Notes: generated by a model from the letters alone, not told the origin. A DNA stretch of 64,000 nucleotides from Psococerastis gibbosa (GCA_963971405.1 OZ020487.1:9335344-9399343); one strand, 5' to 3'. Positions 42,960 to 54,024 are shown, counted from the first letter of the stretch. A program made the numbers and translations.

Positions 42960-43400
42960 ATCTGATTAATGCATCTTTACCGTGTTTTTCGGAACTAAAA
43001 ATATTTTAGATACCGTACGCAAAAGCCAAGTCACTAAGACAGCTTGTATGTTTTTTTTAAATAAATTTTTCATTTGCGTCTGTGGCATAAAGAATAAAAT
43101 TAATTAATTAATTTAAAAATACCCAGGTCTCGTTCCCCCTATTGCACACTCTTGAATTTTGAAACAGTATATTCGATCCAATAAATATTGGAATAAAAAT
43201 GGAAAAGCGTACTACCCAAATTCATATTTCAATCGTATAGCCTACTTTAACATAAACATTCCAAATATTTCTTATATCGAATAATATAGGATCGAATAAA
43301 TATTAGTGTGTAAGGTTAATCGGGGCCATTTCTTCATGAAACATTTGGAAATCTCGGCCTAAATTTGTATACATAATCAAGAAATACTTATTCGCCTCAA
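42960..43400. other. 3' flank of the IR gene
   Basis: AT-rich region downstream of the IR stop codon on the minus strand. No unambiguous AATAAA signal placed. Confidence 0.35.
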
Positions 43401-45107
43401 TTAGAGACGCACGGGCTGGCGAGTAAATTTTTCCCATGCTATTTCAAGAACAAAAACTAATAAGCAGAAACACAATGGGACTGACAAAAGATAAAACGCA
43501 GGTGCTAACTCTACAACTTTCAATGGCTTAGTTTCTTCGCGAGACACATGTTGTGCCGGTGTTTTATAAAAATATTGCCTCATATACTGCAGAGGTAGAT
43601 CACTTTCAATCATGTAGAGCATGAACCGTCGAAAGGTATCAGTAAGAGGATGATTTCTAGATAATGTGACTACTTGTAGAATGATGAAAAATGGTTGGGG
43701 GATTTCGTATACTAAACTTTCCATTGGCGTATTGGGATATATTTCACTTAAGTATTCTTTATCCGTAAATTTCAAGCCCAGGGCAAATGCTGTTCGCTTT
43801 TCTATAATATGATCATAATTTAAATATTTATTATTCTCTTGATATCTACCAGGTGCCAGTACCATATTCCAGAATTGGTGGCTTGTCTGATTGAGAATTT
43901 TACCAAGCGACCAGTCCCTATAACAAAATATTAACCCTGCCTTTGCTGCATCTTCCGGGTCAGTAAATCCGGACATTTTCGGGAATGACAAATTAACAAG
44001 TAAACTGGACTGATATAGAGAGACAAGTATTAAGATACACATGTCAAAGAGGATTGAAAATGTTACAAGTATGGTTGAAGACGTTTCCGCGGTTTCAAAT
44101 GACCCTCCTATGACTCGGGCGATTCTCCATAAAATGCTCACAGAAATATCTGTTGAACGAATGATTAGTGCGCAAAATACAATCACAAATATTATGGTAC
44201 ATATTGTTGCAATCCACATGTGTCTATTAAATCCTACGTAGAGGGCGGTGATTGGAGGTAATGGTTGAGGTGCTGGGAAGAGCCAAACGATACGCTCACT
44301 ATTGTGCGATGGTAAAATATCAAAATAAGCAGCAGCATTCATTGTAAGCGGTAAGGAACCACCAGCGACATCTACTTCACTGTCATTCAGCAATTTGAAG
44401 GCACCTCCAAACGAGCCATTAGGAAATGTTAGTTCGAAGTACCACATGAGATCCATGTACTCTCGAAAGTCTACTTTTACGTTGTAAGCCTTCATAAGAT
44501 CAAGCAACAAGGTTGTCTCAGGTCCTGCCAAGTGGCCATCTACATCGTTAACGAACGGCGGACACCATGCATCGCAAACAACTAGAGGACATCCACCAAA
44601 GTTCTTTGGGATTTTATTTGGAAATAATGGCGCTTTGTTGACGAATTCATTATTCTTCCATTCGTCAATTTGTCGAAGCGTTGTTGGTCCATGACACGTC
44701 GCTTTGTCATACGGAAACCATGAGTAAACTTTGCAGCCGGTATCTTTCTCTTGTAAAATGACCACTATATCTATTATTTTATAAGTATGCCACATTATTT
44801 CTATTTTGTCCAAGGAATTTGTCAATATTACCACCTTTCCGCTAAGTCTTGTACTCTTCCAAGTATTTAAATTGTTGAAAATTAAGACATTACAGCGCAC
44901 GCTGTATGACTCGGAGTTTTTACCTGTTGTTATGTAGACTGATTGTGTGATGTTTAACACAATTCTATCCAAGTCGGATATGACCGAGATACTGTCGTAT
45001 TCATTTATGTCATTGTCTAAGATATGCTGAAGAGCAGCCCAGCTGTCTTGCAATACCCACGAGGTTGTTTGTGATGCTGCCAGGAGCACAGACAGCAATT
45101 GACTCAT
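43401..45107 (-). CDS. Divergent ionotropic receptor (IR), intact, intronless
   Basis: A 568-residue variant ionotropic glutamate receptor. IRs are ligand-gated cation channels of sensory neuron membranes used in smell, taste and other senses. The N-terminal region (1-155) is divergent and begins with a weak signal-like segment (MSQLLSVLLAA). The ligand-binding S1 half is about 160-290 (PLFPNKIPKNFGGCPL, PPFV, GGAFKLLNDSEVDVAGGSL). TM1 is 297-317, the pore loop about 322-345, TM2 346-372 ending VSLYQSSLLVNLSFP, S2 375-530 and TM3 533-556, followed by a short cytoplasmic tail. The length is normal for divergent IRs, and one exon holds everything. The S1 position that carries the glutamate-binding Arg in true iGluRs reads LPLTMNAAAYFD, without Arg, as in most odour/taste-tuned IRs. 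The start is the first ATG of the frame; a further 5' exon cannot be excluded. The ligand is unknown. Confidence 0.9.
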   Translation of the reverse strand: MSQLLSVLLAASQTTSWVLQDSWAALQHILDNDINEYDSISVISDLDRIVLNITQSVYITTGKNSESYSVRCNVLIFNNLNTWKSTRLSGKVVILTNSLDKIEIMWHTYKIIDIVVILQEKDTGCKVYSWFPYDKATCHGPTTLRQIDEWKNNEFVNKAPLFPNKIPKNFGGCPLVVCDAWCPPFVNDVDGHLAGPETTLLLDLMKAYNVKVDFREYMDLMWYFELTFPNGSFGGAFKLLNDSEVDVAGGSLPLTMNAAAYFDILPSHNSERIVWLFPAPQPLPPITALYVGFNRHMWIATICTIIFVIVFCALIIRSTDISVSILWRIARVIGGSFETAETSSTILVTFSILFDMCILILVSLYQSSLLVNLSFPKMSGFTDPEDAAKAGLIFCYRDWSLGKILNQTSHQFWNMVLAPGRYQENNKYLNYDHIIEKRTAFALGLKFTDKEYLSEIYPNTPMESLVYEIPQPFFIILQVVTLSRNHPLTDTFRRFMLYMIESDLPLQYMRQYFYKTPAQHVSREETKPLKVVELAPAFYLLSVPLCFCLLVFVLEIAWEKFTRQPVRL

Positions 45108-46717
45108 TGTTAATATGTTTTTATATTCTTAATTAAATGTGTAGTTTACCTGAAAGATACGTATTATTATACCACCTTGGAACAATCGTAAACCTAAAAA
45201 CATCTGAGAGAACCATATTAAAAACTGTACAACCATGGCAACCGAACAAAAACTTAAATATTGTACTTGGTGTAAAAACCAACAGTACAAGAAAAGGAGA
45301 TCTCCAAGAAAAGCATAGAAAATCATTTTGCCCAAAAGTGGTATTGTGCATACTTCAAGATTTCTACACACTGTCTTAAACTTACCAAGAGTAAAGAAGT
45401 ATTGGAGGGGAGTAAGGGAGGAAAAGGGTAGGACAGGAAAGAATTCATTAGTCATCACCATTTTTGAATCTCGAAAGCCCAATATTTAATAAAAATTAAT
45501 AAATTACAGTAAAACCTAATAGAGAAAGTAAAATTGGAAGATCATATCGTCTGCAGTTTTAACAGAAACTCTTCTTAGCTTGAAAAGGAAAAAAAGCGTG
45601 GTTCCAACATCGGCTTTCCCGCCAATATTCAAACAGGTAGCCTTTCAACAGGATGTTATTGGTACTATGCATCATTTTTTTATTATTACGGTAATGGATT
45701 TATTATGATTTGGGGTGAATACTGGTGAATATAGACCTCATAAGGGTACTCACATCCCTGTGTGAAAATGTTAAATTGGAAAAATAGAGAAGTCTGTGTT
45801 TTAAGGCACCAAAAAATACTGAGAAAATAGACAATGATATAAATTTCTGCTCCATATCACAAAGATGCTTTACCTCATTGACTACCATTTTTTATTCGAT
45901 TTCTCAGTTGTTTTCCACACTTTCTAGGTAAAATCAAAAAGTGTGGGAAGCACGTTTTGTATGGTTATTCTCTTTTCTTCTTTGTACATTTTCAATTTAG
46001 CACAGGAACAGGTAAGCTATACGAATGAGTACCTCTATGACATACAAATGAAATGGGCCAATACTGTGTACAGTAAAGTTCTTGCCCATGGACGGATACA
46101 GGGGGGGGGGGGCAGGGGGGTAGCTTCCCTCCTCAAATTTAGTAAATATATTGTATGTTAATTTATTAAGCTCTGATTTAATCGATCCTATACATCTTAT
46201 GCTTTTCCTATTTTGACCCCAACTACCCCCAGTGCCGAGACTGCTGGCTATGGGGCCACCGGGGCCATGGCCCCAGGGCAAATACATCTTCCCATAACTG
46301 ACCAGTGCATGCCGTCACTGGATAGAAGAATTTCCGCTTATTACGAAATCGATGAGAAATTTGGTTTTTTGAAATGTTTACAAAATGTAAGCCCTGGCCC
46401 CGAGGATTTAAAAACTAAGGCAGAGAAATTGGTCAATGGATGACCTGGACGGAAACCTACAATAATTTGAGTGAATTTAGTGAATTTGTGAAACTCTTTG
46501 TGACAGATGAGGATCGATAATAAAAATAAGATAATCGAAAAAATAATATAAGTTTTGAAAGGTTCATCTACAACTTAATTTTTGAAAAATGAGTTGCTGA
46601 TAGTTTTCCCAATGTAGAAGTAGTTTTTAAACTTTACCTAGTTATATATAATGAGTGTCAATATAAGTAGCGAGCGATCATTTTCCGCACTGAAGCATAT
46701 AAAAAATAAAAAATTCA
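45108..46717. other. 5' flank of the IR gene; no gene recognised
   Basis: A 117-codon minus-strand frame at 45129-45482 lies just upstream of the IR start but looks like random hydrophobic sequence. TTCCACACTTT and AAAGTGTGGGAA at 45910-45950 form a short hairpin. A poly-G repeat beginning CATGGACGGATACAGG at about 46087 resembles one end of the MITE at 56974-57088. Confidence 0.4.
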
Positions 46718-47160
46718 CATAGCACCAGTACTACAGGGCTTATTGGGCTGCAGCCCCCCCCCCCTTCTGAAATAAAATGTTGAGAATTTAATGAATATGT
46801 CTTCCTCAGCAAATTATAAACTTTACTGCTGTTAAAATCGTAAAGTTCCACCATTTTAGGCCTATTTTTTAAAAACAGTTCCTCCGGGGGAGACCCCCGG
46901 GCCCCCCTGTTTGCAGCTATATGCATATTCATTTCTTTGTAAGCTTTCCTGATGTAAAACTCCAATATCTTGGACATACATTTTGGCTAAATGATATGTT
47001 ATTTTTATGAATAAGCATTTCTTTGTAAGCCTTATAAATTCTATGCTTTACTGCTGTTAAAATGTTAAAACCCCGCTATTTTGCACTTATATTTTCCAAT
47101 TTCCCCCCCCCCCCCGGGGGGGGACCCTTGGGCCCCCTCTTCGGGTTAAATGCAATATTA
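46718..47160. repeat. hAT-like repeat interiors, two related stretches
   Basis: Bases 46718-46920 and 47030-47150 share AATATGTCTTCC, TTTACTGCTGTTAAAAT and GGGGGAGACCCCCGGGCCCC-like blocks with 31207-31609. Terminal repeats were not resolved. Confidence 0.5.
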
Positions 47161-47469
47161 TTTCCATACAATCTCAGCCGTCGTAATGATAACATTACGA
47201 ATCAGTCCGTATATCCGCTACATTTTATAAGCCTGTGTTATAAGAAAAATCGGCCAATAAATTGACGTTTGATGTGTCCATGCTATCAGGTATACTCGTG
47301 TACGAGTAACAACATAACCTCTGTAGAATACACTAGATATAATTGAATTCTCATGAAAAAAGTGCACTAGATAGGATTATGGTCGCCACAGCCACCCCCG
47401 AAAAAAAATCCTGTCTACGAGCTTTTTTTTTTTTTTTTATATAAATTGGGGTACAGGTGTTACCTGTGT

Positions 47470-48120
47470 GCACTTAAGCCTATTGGCCTATTGTGCCCCC
47501 TACAACAAAGTATCTACATCACTTCCACATCACTTTCTCGAGGCCTATCTCCCTCACGAGAGCCAGGATCTTGAGGGGATTCAGAAGTGGTAGGTCTTTT
47601 ACATGTAACTGCAAGCTTCCCGAGCATGCTGCTCTTCTTCGTGCGATTGCATCGCATCGCATCGCAGGTCCTCCGCACCTTCATTGCAGAATCTACAAGA
47701 CTATAGTTGTCTCCCTAAGAGACTCCAGATATTTAACCCCAGGACCAAAGACGCCAAGGCCTGTTCTTGGTTTGGTACTTCCTAGCCTAGAGCCATCAGT
47801 ATACCACTTGATTGTGTGACTATTGAGAATTCCTGCTGATTCGCAGCATTCTTTCATTGTCCCTAATATAGTTTCGAATTCCCTCCTAAAACAGTATTTT
47901 GGATGGATTCTATCGCTTGGCATATCCAGGCAGTGGTCAGACGCAGTCAGAGAGGCTGAGTCTCTCTTAATTGCCCTTCCACTCCTAGTAATGCCATTTC
48001 TGCTGAAGTTTCCACTGCAACATGGAGGGGTGGGAAGTCCAGTACTATCTCCATTGCTGCAGTGGGACAGGATTACATAGCCCCGGTAAAGCATCATGTT
48101 AGAGAATACGTGCTTCTGAA
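47470..48120 (-). pseudogene. LINE 3' end with RNase H remnant
   Basis: The minus strand at 47693-48097 ends in an RNase H-like start, TIKWYTDGSRLGSTKPRTGL then VFGPGVKYLESLRE, containing the first catalytic Asp of the YTDGS motif. Sequence then jumps to a zinc-finger-like CRFCNEGAEDL piece and, in another frame, NPLKILALVREIGLEKVMWK followed by VVGGTIG, which match the C-terminal end of RNase H-bearing non-LTR elements. The missing middle of RNase H and the frame changes show an internally deleted, dead copy. Reverse transcriptase is absent. Confidence 0.7.
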
Positions 48121-49258
48121 TGTAGCCATAATTTGGATTATTCAGAGAAAAATTCTCATGTGGTTTGATTTTGCCATGTCCATGAAGCCATGACCAATGG
48201 TATGGTTACAGCAGGAAAAGACAGGCAGTGTCTACGAGCTTGTCTGGCGTCCTGATTCCTTTGTCTCCATGTTATACATTAAATTGGTAGTGGAATATTC
48301 GTTTAAGGGTATAAGACTTTTCTGCCCGATAAGGGCCCCCACACAATTCCGGCCCCAGGGCCCCCACAAGGCCAAACCCGGCACTGACTACCCCCCCCCC
48401 CCCCAATGGGCTGGATCAGTCCCTGCTCATGCCATGTGACGTACGGATAAGGTTTACGAGAGAGTACCCCTGTTGCATACATATGATATAGTACAATACT
48501 GTATACTCTTACCTTAGACCCTTATGGGATTTCAGTAGTGGATATAAAAAGCAAATGCGATTGGTACTGCTAGGGTGGAGTTTTTGTATACAATAGCTAT
48601 ATAATATATCAAACGATTTGCTACCGTGTTCAAGTCGTGTGTCAGCACTCCCACGAAGTGTCGGGCACATTGCTCTTATAAACTCTTCCAACAAAAGGAC
48701 AATATGTAGATTGTCCCTTTTGATGTGTATAATATTGGCAAAAAAGATTTATAGTGGTTTAAAATAATTTCCTACAGAGCGTGTTGAGGATATTTACATA
48801 CAGTTTATGACATATAATTATCCCCATCAATTGAAGTACAGTGTTGAATTCAGGCCTGGATTTATTTATTCATTGAAGAGCAGAATACACGCAAAACGTG
48901 GAAATTGGAACGAATTGAAAACCTGTAATTGTGAATAATATTAGTGTTAGTGGGAAAGAAGCCATTATGAAAATTCTACAGCAACTTGACACGATATATT
49001 TGAATACGTGGAAACCACTTTTGTTACTACTTGTGATTTTTTTCCGGGTTCTTTTGCGCATGTATCAAACGCAATTGCGTCGTTTGATTATATACTAAAA
49101 CTAGCGCCCAGTTTTTAAAAAAAAAAAAATATTTAAAGGTAAGATTATTAGGTCTGCGAAATAAATTTATCCCAACCGGGACTCCAACTCAGTTCACCCG
49201 GATGGTAAACGATCATTCATCACTGGACTGTTTGGGTCAGGAAAGCCCGTAGTTATTT
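48121..49258. other. No gene seen
   Basis: Contains a poly-C-bearing repeat fragment at about 48340-48420 (GGGCCCCCACACAATTCCGG). The rest is unrecognised. Confidence 0.4.
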
Positions 49259-49261
49259 TCT

Positions 49262-49600
49262 CCAGTGCAATTTGGTCCATCCGCATCAGGCAAGACCTGC
49301 AAGTGAATTCCATAGAGAGAAGAGTGGAGAACAAGTAGATGCAATGGTTTGGCTACGTCCAAAGGATCCGGATGAGAATAGGACCACCCTGAGGCTGGCG
49401 GAAGCAAGGTCACAAGGTATCGACAGACAGAGAACAACTCTCGAGGAAAGAGTCGAACAATTCGCCGGAGCAAGAGGAAAAACAATGGCCGAGCTCAAGA
49501 CGTTGGCGACCGTGGAGCATAAGAAATAGGAATAAGAAAAGAGTAAGAAGAAGCATTTTGGTACAGGGGACTGATATATTATCTCATTGTCCCCCAAAAT
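49262..49600 (+). pseudogene. LINE reverse transcriptase C-terminal tail, degenerate
   Basis: In the frame containing the ATG at 49339, the translation reads LQVNSIERRVENK, stop (TAG 49336-49338), MQWFGYVQRIRMRIGPP, stop, GWRKQGHKVSTDREQ and then RWRPWSIRNRNKKRVRR. The R-R-V-E-N-K...QWFGYVQRI block is the standard pre-terminal motif of endonuclease-reverse transcriptase elements. Two nonsense codons make it a relic. A longer uninterrupted plus-strand frame here is out of register and meaningless. Confidence 0.7.
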
Positions 49601-49758
49601 CTTTTAAAAAGTCTCGGTAAGGAATATGTCTTCACAGCTCCACCATGCAGTGCTGGGCGGCAGACTTTTCAAGTGATCATCGTATAGTCATCCTTATAGT
49701 TGAATGTGTATAAAGACTGGCAGGGATATTCAGGGACAGACACATGGACAGGCTTAGT

Positions 49759-49910
49759 CAAGGCCGTAGCCAAGGGGGGTTCAACCCCCCCCCCCCCCCG
49801 AAATGACACTAGATAAAATCGGATTTTGAGAGGAAAAATAGAAACTACCATGTAATATCGAATTTCTGAAACCGGGGCCCCCCTGAAAAAAAATCCTGGC
49901 TACGGTCTTG
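49759..49910. mobile_element. hAT-type MITE, 152 bp, perfect 8-bp target duplication
   Basis: Ends CAAGGCCGTAGCCAAGG and CCTGGCTACGGTCTTG, flanked by GGCTTAGT at 49751-49758 and 49911-49918. Intact reference for the SINE-bearing copy at 23202-23598. Confidence 0.9.
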
Positions 49911-49918
49911 GGCTTAGT

Positions 49919-50514
49919 GAATAAATATATTGAGATACCGTATTTAATTTTTGAAGTTATTACCGGAATATTTGGTTTTCTTCTGACGCAAAATCTTACT
50001 ATCGTCATTTGCCACAAATTATGACGTCTAAGTTGTTAGTTAGACTTTCAAGTGTTAGTTAATCATACAATATGTAAATATAAGAGTTAGACAATGTATA
50101 ATTTTATTACTACTTTCCTATTTATAAAATAACTGATTTCGAGATTCCAGTGGATTTATACTACGTTTTGAGGTTGGACAATATAACTTTCTTAAAACTA
50201 GACATTTTTCGGTATTTATCCAAGTCGTTATTAAGGCTGGGTTCTTAGGTATCAATTTCCTAATGGAAGTACACTTTCAAAATATTTAAAATACATTGCA
50301 GTACCTATATATCATTACAAAATTAATGCATAGGTACTAAAAAAACATAATCAATTACCGTAGCTTATTTCTACAGAAAAGAATTAAAAAAATACAGTAC
50401 TAAGTTACATTAGGTAGGTTATTATACTACGGTAGTGAGTTATTTTAACTGAGTCTGCGGTGATGACTAAAATTATCCTTCCTACAGTAAGCCTTGTGTT
50501 TCTTTCGTCCCATC
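49919..50514. other. No gene; tiny TCTG-element remnant
   Basis: TGATTTCGAGATTCCAGTGG and ATTTATACTACGTTTTGAGG at about 50131-50171 match the 5' part of the TCTG element. Otherwise AT-rich. Confidence 0.4.
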
Positions 50515-51975
50515 TCAAGAGAAAAGATAAAAACACACATACATTGTAAAAAAAGACAAAAGATAGAAAGCAGGAGCTATTTCATAAACATTAAGTGCCT
50601 TTCTGATTTGTTGGAACTCTTGTTTATCAGGTGTTTTATAAAAATTCCGTTTCAAATACAGCTGAGGTAGACCACTTTCAATCATGTAGTGCATGTAACG
50701 TTGTAAGGTTTTTGTAAGAGGATGGTATTTTGTTAATTGAATCGCTTGTCGCCCGGTGTAAAAAGGTTGTGGAACTTCGTACACCAAATTTTCTGTTGGG
50801 GTGTTCGGGTAAAACTCGCTTAAGTATGCTCTATCTGTAAATTTTAAGGCTAAGGCGAATGCGTTACGTTTTCGAACAATTGCATCGTAATTAATATTGA
50901 TAAAATTAATCTCCGATCTTTCAGGTGATAGTATATGATTCCAGAATCGGTGGTTAGTTTGATTGAAAATATTACTAGTAGACTCATTCCGATAACAAAA
51001 TTTTAAACCTGTCTTTGCCGCATCTTCTGGGTTCGTGAACCCAGACATCCTCGGAAATGTCAAATTAAGAAGTAAAGTGGACTGATACAGGCTAACAACA
51101 ATTAAAATGTAATTCACTTCGAATAGAACTCCAAATGAATTTAAAATCTTTGAAAACTTTGGGCTATCGAATGATATACCTAGAAGTCGCGAGAACATCC
51201 ACAAGACACACAGAGAAATCTCAACTGAAGACATACTTAATGAGCATAGAACCGTCACAAATAGAATGGTGATTAGTGTTGCCATCCACACTTCAAAAGT
51301 AAAACCCTTGTAAAGGGCAGTTACATGAGATGTTGCTTGAGCTGGCGGTAAATACCAAACTAAATGTTCACTGCCGTGTGAAGGCAAAAATTCAAAAAAC
51401 TCTACAGCATACTTGGTGATTGGCAGAGCACCACCTGCAATATCTATTTCGTTTTCATTAAGTAATTTATAAACTCCTCCAAACGATCCATTGGCAGGTC
51501 TTATTGAATAGTACCATCTTATATCTCTGTATTCTCTAAAGTCCACGCTAAAGTTATATGCATTCATAATATCACGTAACATTATTGTCTCAGGCCCTGA
51601 CAAGTGCCCTTTTACACTATTTACGAATGGTGGGCACTTTGCTTCGCTAATAGTTAAAGAGCACCCACCCAAATTGGTAGGAATTTTACATGGAAAAAGT
51701 GGTGTATTGTTGGAAAATGTATCATTTTTCCATGTGTCAATTAGTTTCAACTTTATTTGGCCATGACATATCGCTCTGTCGTAAGGATTCCAGGTGTAAA
51801 TCTTGCAGCAATCATCCTCCTGTTGTAAAATGGCTACTAAACCTGCTATTTTGAATTTTAGCCACATCTTTTCTATTCCTTCTAAACTTTTTGTGAGTAT
51901 TATCACTTTTCCGCTCAGTCTTGTGCTATTCCAAAGGCTGAAGGTGCTGACAATCAAGACACTGCATTGCACTCT
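50515..51975 (-). pseudogene. Second divergent ionotropic receptor, damaged at both ends
   Basis: About 484 codons are uninterrupted and align along their whole length with residues 71-554 of the IR at 43401-45107 (over half identical by eye). Shared blocks are NSTRLSGKVIILTKSL, LFPCKIPTNLGGC, PPFVNSVKGHLSGPET, VSLYQSTLLLNL, MSGFTNPEDAAKTGLKFCYR and YPNTPTENLVYEVPQPF. There is no in-frame ATG at the homologous N-terminus; the frame opens after TAG just upstream of an SHRVQCSVL stretch, and about 70 expected residues are missing. At the C-terminus a T-run near 50547-50555 puts TM3 out of frame, ending at TGA 50515-50517. A one-base shift there would continue as FIFSLEMGRKK, resembling the intact gene. 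It is probably a pseudogene; assembly error in the T-run or an upstream exon remain possible. Confidence 0.75.
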
Positions 51976-52189
51976 GTGTGACTAATCATTTGGAGGTCTG
52001 ATATGATCAAGACGTTACCGAATTTATTTTATCATAAATAACTAGATTACTCGTGACTTCGTGGTATTTCATTTTAATAAACAAAAAATAACAAAAACTT
52101 AGAGTTTTAGAAAAACTTGTTATAACAACCCGAATTAGTAAAACCCAAATAATCGTTAAGAAATTAACTTTGTCTAAGAAACCCACTTG
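51976..52189. other. 5' flank of the damaged IR, traces of N-terminus
   Basis: On the minus strand an out-of-frame IISDLQMISH stretch (about 51975-52010) resembles VISDLDRIVLN of the intact IR N-terminus, consistent with a deletion and frameshift. Sequence beyond is PLE-derived or unknown. Confidence 0.4.
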
Positions 52190-52335
52190 TGTTAGTATAA
52201 AACCCTGAGCGCTTTCGGCAAGAACTGCCATCTACAGAGGGAAACCCACTAGCACAGTTACACCTTATCTGCGATTTGAGACTTGCTCAACTCGAGGAGA
52301 AGATGCAAATGTGACTAGGGAGAGGAAACCTTGGT
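52190..52335 (-). mobile_element. PLE 3' region
   Basis: Downstream of the PLE frame on the minus strand: GATGGCAGTTCTTGCCGAAA followed by GCGCTCAGGGTTTTATACT is the type of terminal sequence common in Penelope-like elements. CTATATAAACC at about 52335-52345 is a TATA-like motif that would lie in the pLTR. Confidence 0.55.
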
Positions 52336-54024
52336 TTATATAGGACTGGGAGCGGGGGGAGGAGGGGGTGGGAGGGGGCGTGGCTGGTTACCTATTCCTA
52401 ACCTACTAGCTAGATCTATTAGAGGGGATGATTGTGTGAATGTTATGTCGTTTGTTAATTTTTCCCTATTGTGTAAAGCTCTTTTGATTTCAACATTTTC
52501 AAAAAAATTTAAAGTGTAACTTTTCTTTATTTTGTGTAGGGCTGTCCAATTGTGAGGATCGAATGTGTGGTTTTCCGAGTTAAGGTGTTTCGCGAATGTG
52601 GTGTTGGTGTCTCCTATACCTGTTATATGTTCTCTGACCCTAGTTTTAAAGCTTCTGCCTGTTTGGCCTATGTAAATTGCGTTACAATCGTTACAATTTA
52701 GACGATAAACTCCATTGCCTTTTTCTTTTTCTGGTTTGGTTTTGCAGTTCATGAGTTTATTGGCCAAATTGTTGCGATTGTACGGGGCTGTTTTGTCTGT
52801 TGTAGAAGAAATGAGGTTACTAATTTTTTCTGTGATTTTTTCTATGTATTGTATCCTGAAATATGATTTATTGGTTACCGGGTTTAAGCTCCCTGGGGGG
52901 TAAATTAGTTTGAGGTTGTGTTTGATTTTGTGATGTCGTAGGATTCTGTCTATTAGGTTGAGATTGAAATTGTTATTTTGGGCAATTTGTTTTATTGTAT
53001 TTAATTCATTATTATAGTTGGTTTGATTCATAGGGATGTTAAGGAGTCGAAAAATCATACTATGGAATGCTGCGTGTTTGTGCTGGAATGGGTGAGAAGA
53101 ATCAACAGGGATTATATTATCGCTATGGGTTTCTTTACGAAATATCTTGAAGTCTAGGGTACTATTATTTTTGGTGATGGTGAGGTCTAAGAAGTTCAGG
53201 GAGTTGTTTTCTTCTACTTCCATGGTAAATTGGATTTTTGGGTGAATTGTGTTGATAAAACTTAAGAAATTGTCTAGTTGTCTGTTACTTCCTGTCCAAA
53301 TGCAGAAGATATCATCCACATACCTTGTCCAGAAAGATATACATTTAACTAGGGGATTTTTATTGTGTAGAAGTTTGTGTTCGAAGTTATCCATAAAAAT
53401 TTCAGCAAGAAGGAGAGAAAGGGAAGAACCCATAGGTAGACCTATTTCTTGTTGGTAGTAGTCGGATTCGAAGCGGAAATAGTTTTGATGGGTGCATGTG
53501 TCTAACAGAAGGAGGGTCTCAGAAATAAGGCTGTTCGAGGTGTTATTGTGATAGAGTGACTGGGCAACTAATTTACGTACTTCGGGTACGGGAATATTAG
53601 TAAACAGATTTTTGACATCGAAAGAGACGAGTTTGGCATTGCTGGATAAGGAAAGGTGCTTAAGGCGGGAAACCAACTCGAATGAGTTTTTGACGCTGTG
53701 GCGGGGTGTGAAGTTTGATAGCTCGCGAATGTGTTTGTTGAGAAAACTAGCTACTTTGCTGGCTGGGGCACTGTTATACGAAACTACTGGGCGGATAGGT
53801 TGATTGGGTTTATGAAGTTTAACCAGACCAAAAAATGAAGGAGCTACGGGGTTCATGTTGGTAAATTTATAGGCTATATCTTGGGGTATCGTGTTAGAGC
53901 TTTGTTTAATGGCTTTTTTGGTTGCTTTTTGGAATTTGTTTGTGGGGTCTACTTTAAGTTTTACGAATGTGGATTCATCAGAAATGAGGTCTAAGACTTT
54001 AGAAACATAAACTTTAATTAGCAT
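52336..54024 (-). CDS. Penelope-like element RT plus GIY-YIG endonuclease, 5'-truncated
   Basis: A 562-codon uninterrupted frame. Residues about 60-275 are the Penelope-type reverse transcriptase: FGLVKLHKPNQPIRPVVSYN, motif A FDVKNLFTNIP (135-145), GLPMGSSLS (195-203) and catalytic YVDD (235-238). Residues 438-525 form a GIY-YIG endonuclease: GVY, YIGQTGRSFKTRVREH and a glutamate in FFENVEIK (about 509). A proline-rich C-terminus follows. PLEs copy themselves by reverse transcription primed at nicked DNA, using this endonuclease. Typical proteins are longer at the N-terminus; here the frame begins 9 bp from a foldback element and lacks the N-terminal part. SLSLLL replaces the usual SPLL after GSS. 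It is the largest intact coding frame besides the IR, but probably not mobile without its 5' end. Confidence 0.9.
   Translation of the reverse strand: MLIKVYVSKVLDLISDESTFVKLKVDPTNKFQKATKKAIKQSSNTIPQDIAYKFTNMNPVAPSFFGLVKLHKPNQPIRPVVSYNSAPASKVASFLNKHIRELSNFTPRHSVKNSFELVSRLKHLSLSSNAKLVSFDVKNLFTNIPVPEVRKLVAQSLYHNNTSNSLISETLLLLDTCTHQNYFRFESDYYQQEIGLPMGSSLSLLLAEIFMDNFEHKLLHNKNPLVKCISFWTRYVDDIFCIWTGSNRQLDNFLSFINTIHPKIQFTMEVEENNSLNFLDLTITKNNSTLDFKIFRKETHSDNIIPVDSSHPFQHKHAAFHSMIFRLLNIPMNQTNYNNELNTIKQIAQNNNFNLNLIDRILRHHKIKHNLKLIYPPGSLNPVTNKSYFRIQYIEKITEKISNLISSTTDKTAPYNRNNLANKLMNCKTKPEKEKGNGVYRLNCNDCNAIYIGQTGRSFKTRVREHITGIGDTNTTFAKHLNSENHTFDPHNWTALHKIKKSYTLNFFENVEIKRALHNREKLTNDITFTQSSPLIDLASRLGIGNQPRPLPPPPPPAPSPI

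Noticed and set aside
45129..45482. 117-codon frame directly upstream of the intact IR as a small membrane protein
   Set aside because: No motif, overlapping frames on the other strand, and hydrophobicity explained by T-rich DNA.
49272..49529. 85-codon open plus-strand frame
   Set aside because: Out of register with the recognisable reverse transcriptase tail in the adjacent frame.
52007..52231. 74-codon minus-strand frame as a missing first exon of the damaged IR
   Set aside because: It shows no similarity to the intact IR N-terminus and overlaps PLE 3' sequence.
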